Source: Euptelea pleiosperma
Taxonomy: Eukaryota; Streptophyta; Magnoliopsida; Ranunculales; Eupteleaceae
Assembly: GCA_035048495.1 (NCBI GenBank)
Contig: CM068540.1
Location: 7,734,829 to 7,798,828 of the forward strand
Reading direction: 5' to 3'
Length of the DNA: 64,000 nt
A program made the position numbers and the translations under genes. Position 1 is the first letter of the stretch. Every line of letters begins with the position of its first letter. This document shows positions 56,569 through 64,000 of the stretch, piece after piece. The notes below the pieces were generated by a model. That model saw only the letters and a program-made list of their open reading frames with translations, was not told the origin of the DNA and did no database searches.

Positions 56569-58409
56569 ATGGCAGATGAACGGCCTCTGTATGAGACCTA
56601 CTATAGTTTTTGTGAGAATCGAGGTGATCACTCTCAACAATGGTATGACAATTCTGCGTATCATCATGATACTCCAGTCTCGCACGCTTCTATAGGGTAT
56701 GATAATCACCGAGATCCGGAGTACAATTCTATACTCCAAGAGCTTAAAAATTTAGTCTCTGCCCTTCGTGCCGTAGTCCAGCAACCTGTGCACCATTCCC
56801 AGTCTGTACGATATTACCCTCCTATCCAGCAAGATGTCTGTACCTTTCCATCTCCAACGCAGACCTCCTATGACAACACTTATTATCCGGATAATAGGAG
56901 TCACCATAACTTTGGTTAGGAACAGTCTGCTATCCCGCAGCAACTGCCGTAGGATAATTATCCTTCCGGGTTCCATCAAACCAATGGAGAGTATGACTGG
57001 CAATAATTGCAATCCCAGTACCCGTCCTATCCACAGAATTACTATTCTGATCAACAGTGGGTACCTCAGGATTTTCAGAGTCAGCAACTAGTCCCAGACT
57101 CCACTTTGTCTTACAACTTTCATACCCAATCGGACTACAATCAAGAGTTCGCACCTCAGCTCCCCTTGGCTGAACCGCCTCCGTTGGCTACTAAACTCGG
57201 TCTAGAGGTCCTTCTCTCTCAGTACATTGCCCAGCAACAACAGTATTTCCAAAGTCTAGAGCACCAACAACAGCAATCTATGGAGAACTTGGAGCAACGT
57301 CTAGTTCAATTAGAAAATGAGAGAGAGGAAGTCAACTTCACTAGTCCACCAATAGCCTATCTTGAGGAGATGATATGGCCACTGTCTATAATAAGGAGTC
57401 GCACAATTGGACCAGGTACCAGAATTGCTAGGATGAAATAGAGGTTGTTACCACCCCTAGATCAAGCCCGATTATTGAGGAACCAGTGTATCCTTATGCG
57501 GTGCCTTTAACAGCACCAAATCTTGAACCTACCTCAGAACTTAACATATTTCTCACTCTACCTCTGCTGACCCTGATGTCGATCTCCATGACACTGAGCT
57601 GTGTCTCGATCGTAGGATCTCAACTGTCCTAGATCTACCGTTCCTCCCTATCTCCCTGGATTGTGCAACCATAGTGATGAACCCAAGTCTCAATCTTTGG
57701 TGCCCTTAACAGCACCGACTTCTAGACCGAGCACAGAGGAACTCAGTTCCATCTCTATCTCTGATGATTCTACCTCTGCACTGGTTGCAGACATTCCCAC
57801 CGTAGAGCCGTGTCTAGAAAATGGGCCTCCCGCTGTCCTGGACCTACCGATCTCCACCGAGAGGAACATATTGAGTACAGGGATTGGAACATCCCTATCA
57901 CATTAGGAAACATAGAGAAAGAGGTCAACAGTTTTCACCCGTCACCCTACGTCGATATTATCGATGATCCGTGTGCCGTAGAGAGTCTAATTCAGGACTC
58001 TCCCGAAGATAAATTATCCAAGTGTCATGAACACTGTGAGTCTGACTTCATCTCGGAGTCCAACATTTCTGGTATTATTGATCTGCCGGAGTCTGCTCCA
58101 TTCAGATACATTCCCGCAAAACTCAATGAGTTTGCGGCTCTGCTAACCACGGTCAGAGAACCCACTACTACTCTCCTCTCAGTCTTTACTGAGAAGCTTC
58201 TATCCCTCCCCGCTGAACTAAATATTTTTGCGGGTCAGCTCAGAGAACCCACTCCTACTCTCCTCTCAATCTTTACTGAGAAGCTTCGATCCCTCCAAGA
58301 TCAACTCCATGCTTTTGCCGGGCTGCTCAGAGAGCTCAATGCCCTTCTCTCAGTCTACACTGAGAAAGACCTATCCTACACAGGTATACCTAGACAAGGG
58401 ATAAGATAG
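56569..58409 (+). pseudogene. Internal ORF remnant of the nested element
   Basis: Starts MADERPLYETYYSFCENRGD. It continues through tyrosine- and glutamine-rich sequence (SQYPSYPQNYYSDQQW) and a Q-rich coiled coil (AQQQQYFQSLEHQQQQSMEN), then Pro/Ser repeats (VPLTAPTSRPSTEE). It ends with three tandem 28-33-residue repeats (EFAALL..REPTTTLLSVFTEKL type, about 58110-58370) and GIPRQGIR before the stop. In-frame stops lie at 56917, 56950, 57004 and 57439, and there are frameshifts. No enzyme motif. Possibly a Gag-derived or element-specific protein; function unknown. Confidence 0.65.
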
Positions 58410-58480
58410 TTGTCTCCGTTCTACCTTAGGTGTCAGGAAGACTACAGATTCACTCAGTCTCCATGAGTTTTATCCTGGTT

Positions 58481-58501
58481 GGGGGTACTTGATATACCCC
58501 C
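58481..58501 (+). other. Conserved 7-bp-stem hairpin after the ORF
   Basis: GGGGGTA-CTTGATA-TACCCCC, preserved unchanged in the outer copy (about 63345-63365). It is followed in both by GTAAAACTTAGCGCTTTCG. Position and sequence recall the conserved post-coding block of some plant Ty3 elements; the role is unknown. Confidence 0.6.
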
Positions 58502-58744
58502 GTCATGTCTGGCTGAAGACGTAAAACTTAGCGCTTTCGGAAAGGCAATTCCGGTATTCCTAGAGTACATGAGTCTCATGCATTTGTTATTACTGTTATA
58601 TCTCTAGAAATGCAGGTACATTCATTCTTCCGATCATCAGGTACCACACACTGTCGAGTTTCTGCAGACTTGGTAACATCCTTCCTGAACCTTTGCATCA
58701 TCATCACTGATTTTTTATCATTTTATGTCCCGATCATGAGCACC

Positions 58745-58792
58745 GAGGAGGGTGCTATATTTTGGTTGGGGGTGGGTATTTACCAAAACTCA
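58745..58792 (+). other. Conserved GGTTGGGGGTGGG purine-rich motif
   Basis: ACCGAGGAGGGTGCTATATT then GGTTGGGGGTGGG; the outer copy has GGTTGGGCGTGG (about 63625-63640). It resembles plant Ty3 sequence upstream of 3' LTRs, but no LTR follows at once, so calling it a polypurine tract is uncertain. Confidence 0.35.
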
Positions 58793-59844
58793 TGTCTTCA
58801 TTTTGATAATAAAAAAAAAAAAAAAAAAATGTTGTTTTTGGGGTGATTTCCGATGTTCTCCAAAAGTTTTCTAGAATTTCAAAAATGTCTCAAATACCCT
58901 GACTTTGATTAGCTGAAAACCTCCGTTAAGTCAGTATTGAGGATGTCAATTTTTGTGTAAAGTTAGCGTCGAGTCAAGTCAAGCGTGACTACAGCAGGTT
59001 TGAAAACTCAGAAAAACTCATATTCGGCACAATTGTACACTATCAATATCAGAGTCATCCTAAGTTTAGAAATTCTAGAGATCCTATGAGAATAATTGTG
59101 GAGACCTAACCTAGTGAGCTTTCGAGCCTTTAATCAATTCAGAGGGTTATACAACAATTCTGAGTCACAAGATGACTTACTATTCTTCTTGCCCGCAATA
59201 TTCGTTGAGAGATCTCATTATCTTTTGCTTCGATCATAAAACTCGGAACGACATCAACATTGGATTACTACGACAGAATCTTCTCTATATCCAGTCAAGA
59301 CAGTATACATGATAGTGCAAACCCTAGAAAATGATTTAGGCCATTTTTTCTGAACCATTCAGCCTTTTTACTGACCTGAATTATACTTCACTAGAAACCC
59401 CTTGAACCCTTCTATAAAAGCCTTTTCTTTGTAAACCCATCAACCTAAAATCCAGTCCAGCTACGAAGCATGACTAGCTACCCTTATTTTGAGATGGACA
59501 AAAGAATAACTGATGTGGGTGCACCGTGAAAAAGAAAAGTAAAGAAGAAGAATCAAAAGGAAAAGAAAGTGGTTCAAGCTAAAAACAAAATATGGAAAGA
59601 AAGTATGAAGAAGAGCTGAAAAGAAATTGAGCAGTCTCAGAAATATCAAGAAAAAGAGAAAAATACGAAAAAAGGAAAAAGAACCAGATAATGGTGTTAC
59701 GCTGCAGGAAAAATTCAAGAAAATGGCAATATCCTCTCAAGATCTTTTGAAATCCTATATTCCTTTATCTCTCTACACCTGACCTAAGCCTCATTACAAC
59801 CCAGGAAAGTCCTACTTGATTCTAGGATAGTACGATCATAAAAT
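58793..59844 (+). other. 3' internal part of the nested element, non-coding
   Basis: Collinear with the outer copy up to about 59140 (GGAGACCTAACC). A purine-rich block (GAAAAAGAAAAG..AAGAAGAAG) lies at 59530-59690. It stops abruptly at 59844, where the inverted LTR arm begins. No direct 3' LTR is present. Confidence 0.6.
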
Positions 59845-62793
59845 GTTGGTTACGAAAACCCTAACTTCAACACATTTTTAATTAATTCGAGACTTTTAAC
59901 CTATAGAATGAGCAATTTTGCACAGTGGCTTGTGTCAGATGTCGATCCGCACTCGGGATTAGTCGGATTTGCGCGAATAAGAACAAAAATTGACAGACCA
60001 TCACAAGAAATAATAGATAAAAACAAACTTCATCATTCAGTGATCAAAATGTTTTATTACAATGCTTGAATCGAAAATAACATAAAATAAGATAAACTAA
60101 AAAGTAATTTTAAGGAAGAAAATTCTAGAGAGAGAAAATGAAGTGGAGAGAGAAAGTTAGAAAGAGATCTTTAGAGAGAGAGATTACTCTCCAGAGAGAG
60201 AAAAAGAGATATAGAGAGAACTAGGTAGAGAGAGAATCTCCTAAAAACTAGAGAGAGAAACAAGAGATAGAGAGAGAGAAAGAGAAAATTCTAGAGATTT
60301 TAGACAGAGAAAAGAGGTGAGAGATCTAGAGAGAAAAGAGAAGAAAGTAGAGAGAGAAAAGAGAGGAAAGTAGAGAGAGAAAGTGAGAAAAGCTAGAGAG
60401 AGAGGGATAAACAAATTATAGAGTGAGAAAGTGAAAAGATGAAAGAGAAAAAGAAAGAGAAAGAGAGAGAGAGAAAGTGATAGATTACCTTGGGGATCTT
60501 CCCAAATATTTGAGATTGGCCGGCAAAGAATGGCCGGAGATGCATGGGAGGGAGAGCATGGGGTGCCTGCAACTCATTGAAGGAGAAGATGATGGGAGGA
60601 TTGATGGTTGCTGAGGCAAGGACGTGGCTGGAGGAAGTTACAGCGGAGTTTGAGGCTCCTGGAAGTGATTTCAAGTGTGCTGGCCAATTGGGAAAGGGAG
60701 AGCAAAGGTTAGGGAGCGGTTGCAGGTGGTGTGGGTCGCCAAGGGGAACCCAACTGAAAATAACGGCCTGGAGTTGCAGGGGATTGAGAGAAGGTGGTGA
60801 GAGAGGTCCCCCAAGGTGAGACCGTGATTCCTAGTGAGAGAATAGGAGATGGTTGCTAAGGAAGGATCGCCGGAGTTGCCAGTGACCGGAATCAATGGCG
60901 GAGAGTATAAGGTGGCTGTGTGGAGGAAAACTTGCTGGTCCTACCGTGAAGCACCCTAGTAGGGAGGTTACAGGGTAACAGGGATAACGAGGAGGAACGT
61001 GGTCGTGCTGGTGGACACGCCTGAAACGCAAGCTGGAGTTGCAGGTCTACAACTCCGGTGGAGGTGATGAAGAAGAAGAAGAAGAGAAGAGGAGAAGAAG
61101 AGGAATAAGAAGAAGAATGAGATCCTTACCTGCTGGAGACGAGGGTCATGATGATCTAGATGGTGATGGAGGAGTACACTGGTGAAGAGCACAACAGTGA
61201 GGAGGAGAAGAGCTGGTCGGAGTTGCAGGTCTGGCCAGCAATGGCAAATGGAACGTTGGGGGCAATCGATCTGTTGGTTCTGCTGGGGGAGGTTGCAGCA
61301 ACGTGCTGCACTTGAAAGAGTGAAGAGGTGGTGCCCCTAGAGCGTTGGAGTGTGTTGCAGGTGGGGGCGTGGTGAGAACTGGGAAGAAGCTCGCCGATTT
61401 TAATGGCGAGGTGGTTGCTGTGGTGGTGCGTTGATGGGGGTGACGGCTTGCTGGTTAGCCCCCTCGTACCTGCAACAGAAGAATGGAAGAAGAAGAAGAA
61501 GAAAAAGCGGAGCTCCACCAGCTCGCCGGAGAAGACCACGACGAGGAGGAAGAAGGAGAGAAGAAAGAAAGAGAAGCCGGAAGAAAGAAGAGCTCCCCTA
61601 GGGTTTCTAGGGGTTCCTCTCTTAAGGGAGAAACCGTGGGTTTCTCTCTTAGAAATCCACGGTTTCTAAAAAAGATTTTTTTTTTATTTTTTATTTTTTA
61701 TTTTTTATTTTTATTCTTTTTATTTTGATAAATGATAGGTGGGTTACGGGCTTGGGCTCGTGGGCTGTTTGGCCATGAGTTTGATTGATCATTGGCCGAG
61801 AGATGATGCCACGTGTCGGCCAGTGGTTGGCCAATGGGAACGCTAAAAATCGTGGGCCCAGAGTACATCGGCCATGGGCCAGAAGGTAGGTGAGAAGGAT
61901 AGTGGGCCACTGGGCTCGATGGATGTGGGTTAGGGCGCGTTTGGTTGCCAGGGGAGAAAAATGCATTTTCCCCTTGAAATACCCATCGAGGAAAAATGTA
62001 TTTTTCTTTCCTCGGAAATTGAGCTCTACGCTCTCAGTCACAATCAATCATTTGAGGCATTTCTCTACAATCAAACATGCCCTAGGGACTGATATTTTAC
62101 AATGGAGATCTGGTGGTTGATATGATGGATGATCGACTGATCGGTAGCACTATCGGATGGTCAGATGCATAGGATGGATGGATCAGATTGCGATCGAACG
62201 GTAGATTTGATGGATAAGGGTGATAGGTCAAGGATAGAGAGTCGATTAGAGCTAGAAGAAAGAAAGTTAGGATTTTGTGATAAGAGAGAGAATTAGGGGA
62301 GATGAGAGAGAAAATGTCAGAAATTGGAGAGAAAATCACTGGCAGAGGGTCTGGAACCCTGGTCTTCATTGTGCCGCTCCTCACGCTTCACCAGTAGAGC
62401 AGACCATCATTCCTTGTTGATTCATGCGGCTTTAGACGCTTTGGTCCGTCTTTTGGTCATTGGCTCTCCTGCTCTCTTCGTTCTTTGGGCCGACTCTTCG
62501 GTCCTCCTTTTCAGACCGTATTTGGCCCATATCTTCTAGTCATAGCATATGGGCTCTTTAAGCTTTGATAATGGGCTTTCCTGATCGATGTGGGCTCGCA
62601 AGTCTCGAGAATTGTCCCATCGGGGTTTTCTGCGACAGAAGAAGCGCGTAATGAGACTTTTTAAGAACGACTTAATGTCTAGACTTCCAGAAATGCGTTT
62701 AATGCATGGAAATATACAATTTCGTCCAGAAAAGTGTGTTCTACGCAACAGAAGAGACTATTATGTAGAAAAGTAGATAAATAGAGCATTTTA
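59845..62793 (-). repeat. Right, inverted LTR arm of the nested element
   Basis: Reverse-complement copy of 51754-54738 with scattered substitutions and small indels; arms appear about 97-98% identical by eye. The inner end joins at GTTGGTTACG and the outer end at ..AGAGCATTTTA next to CCTAC. Confidence 0.9.
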
Positions 62794-62798
62794 CCTAC

Positions 62799-63273
62799 CA
62801 TTCCCCACCGTGGATGAACACATTGCGTGCAGGGATTGGCACATCACTCTCACATTAGGAAACCTCGAGAAGAGGTCCATAGTTTTCACCTGCTACCCTA
62901 CGTTGATATTGTCGATGAACCGTATGCCGTAGAGAGTCTAATTTAGGACTCTTCTAAGGAAAAATTATCCAAGTGTCAAGAACACTTTGCGCCTGACTTC
63001 GTCTCAGAGTTAGACAATTTTGGTATTACTGATCTACAGGAGTTTGCTCCATTTAGATACCTTCCCGCTAAACTCCATGAGTTTGCGGCTCTACTAACCA
63101 CGGTCAGAGAACCCACCACTACTCTCCTCTCAGTCTTTACTGAGAAGCTTCAATCCCTCCCTGCTAAACTACATGTTTTTGCGTGGCTGCTCAGAGCACT
63201 TACTGTCCTTCTCTTAGTCTACACTAAGAAAGACCTATTTTATACAGGTATACCTAGACAAGGGATAGGATAG
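62799..63273 (+). pseudogene. Outer element ORF remnant, resumed
   Basis: Continues the outer ORF after the insertion: IGTSLSH-like start, then FRYLPAKLHEFAALLTTVRE, TTTLLSVFTEKLQSLP, AKLHVFAWLLR and YTGIPRQGIG before TAG at 63271. It has two copies of the ~30-residue repeat where the nested element has three. It carries stops. Confidence 0.6.
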
Positions 63274-64000
63274 TTGTCTCTATTCCACCTTAGATGTCTG
63301 GTAGACTGCAGATCCACTCAGTCTCCATGAGTTTTAATCTGGTTGGGGGTACTTGATATACCCCCGTAATGTCTGGCTGAAGACGTAAAACTTAGCGCTT
63401 TCGAAAAGGTAATTCCGGTATTCCTAGAGTACACGAGTCTCATGCATTTGTTATTACTGCGATATCTCTAGAAATGCAGGTACATTCATTCTTTAGATCA
63501 TCAGGTACCCCAAACTGTCGAGTTTTTGCCGACTTGACAACATCCTCCCGGAACCTTTGCATTATCATTTCTAATTTTTCATCATTTTATGTCCCAGTCA
63601 TGAGTACCGAGGACGGTGCTATATTTTGGTTGGGCGTGGATTTTTACCAAAACTCATGTTTTCATTTTGATATAAACAAAAAAAAATTCTTGTTTTTGGA
63701 GTAGTTTCCGATGTTTTCCAAAGTTTTCTAGAATTTCGAAAATGTGTCAAATATGACAATTTTTGATTAGCTAAAAACCTCCGTTAAGTCAGTATTGAGG
63801 ATGATAATTTTTGTTTAAGGTTAGCTTTGAGTCAAGTCAAGCGTGACTACAGTAGGTTTGAAAACTTAGAAAAACTCAGATTCGACACAATTGTACACTA
63901 TCAACATCAGAGTCATCCTAAGTTTAGAAACTCTAGAGATCTTGGAGAACAACTGTGGAGACCTAACCCAGTGAGCGTTTGAGCTTCTCTTCAATTCCAA
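63274..64000 (+). other. Outer element 3' internal region
   Basis: Collinear with 58410-59130: the hairpin GGGGGTACTTGATATACCCC, then TAAAACTTAGCGCTTTCG, GGTTGGGCGTGG and GGAGACCTAACCCAGTGAGC. It runs off the window before any LTR. Confidence 0.7.

Larger units (their letters stand above)
51684..62798. mobile_element. Nested 11.1-kb element with inverted LTR arms and CCTAC TSD
   Basis: The insertion spans 51689-62793 and is flanked by CCTAC at 51684-51688 and 62794-62798. The left end is a full plus-strand LTR (51689-54761). The right end is a minus-strand copy of the same LTR (59845-62793), missing the first 65 and last ~23 bases. The empty-site equivalent in the nested element's own internal region (GACCTACCGATCTCC near 57840) shows that outer sequence CTGGACCTAC joins CATTCCCCACC with exactly five bases duplicated. 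A normal LTR element would have two direct LTRs. Confidence 0.85.
48575..64000 (+). mobile_element. Outer long-LTR retroelement, cut by a nested insertion
   Basis: 5' LTR 48575-50364, primer binding site at 50367, internal sequence to 51688. The nested 11.1-kb element then intervenes (51689-62793), and internal sequence resumes at 62794 and runs off the window. The internal parts are collinear with 54764-59140 of the nested element. No reverse transcriptase, integrase, RNase H or protease motif was seen in either copy, so the family appears non-autonomous. Confidence 0.85.

Noticed and set aside
51689..62793. Local in-place inversion of a normal 3' LTR
   Set aside because: That would leave the first 65 and last ~23 LTR bases beside the inverted block. 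Neither is present next to 59845 or 62793.
1..64000. CRISPR arrays, rRNA genes, bacterial operons
   Set aside because: None seen; the sequence is plant nuclear DNA.

Overview
The window is nuclear DNA of a flowering plant. It holds GT-AG introns, a plant-type SEC11 signal peptidase gene, and plant CACTA, Helitron, copia and Ty3-type elements. The lineage cannot be fixed from the sequence alone. The long introns and dense nested transposons suggest a medium to large genome. I can support only one intact host gene. Almost everything else is transposon-derived, and most long-looking open frames are low-complexity or shadow frames.

Layout. 1-4546: a partial LTR, short Helitron-like units and degraded repeats. 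4547-12992: one complete 8.4-kb CACTA (En/Spm) element with 12-bp terminal inverted repeats and an AAA target duplication. It carries a spliced Transposase_24/TnpA-type gene with one in-frame stop, and a second small gene with a CCHC zinc knuckle plus a GRF-like finger. I see no TNP2 catalytic transposase. 13.0-25.4 kb: a (TC)36 tract, a mini-Helitron-like unit, minus-strand copies of a long-LTR family (15281-18108 and 18413-19085), foldback MITEs, a tandemly duplicated 451-bp hairpin unit and a LINE tail. 25.9-29.6 kb: broken Ty1/copia sequence. 32.1-44.4 kb: the complete SEC11 gene on the minus strand, 8 exons, 180 residues, with introns filled by MITEs, solo LTRs and RTE LINE pieces. 44.5-48.5 kb: foldback MITEs and another LINE tail. 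48.6-64.0 kb: a long-LTR element without recognisable pol, cut by an 11.1-kb related insertion whose two ends are inverted, not direct, LTR copies.

The two strongest structural observations concern inverted LTRs. (1) In SEC11 intron 4, two inverted LTRs carry exchanged target-site duplications (ATTAC/AATGA and GTAAT/TCATT). A LINE reading frame is split across them in opposite orientations. This is the signature of an inversion by LTR-LTR recombination. (2) At 51689-62793 a single insertion bounded by a perfect CCTAC duplication has roughly 2.95-kb inverted LTR arms. An ordinary LTR retrotransposon does not have this arrangement. Comparison with a paralogous empty site inside the same window confirms the insertion point.

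Functionally, SEC11 is the catalytic subunit of the ER signal peptidase complex and is probably expressed normally if its large introns are spliced. The transposons are interpreted from structure. None of them looks able to move on its own.
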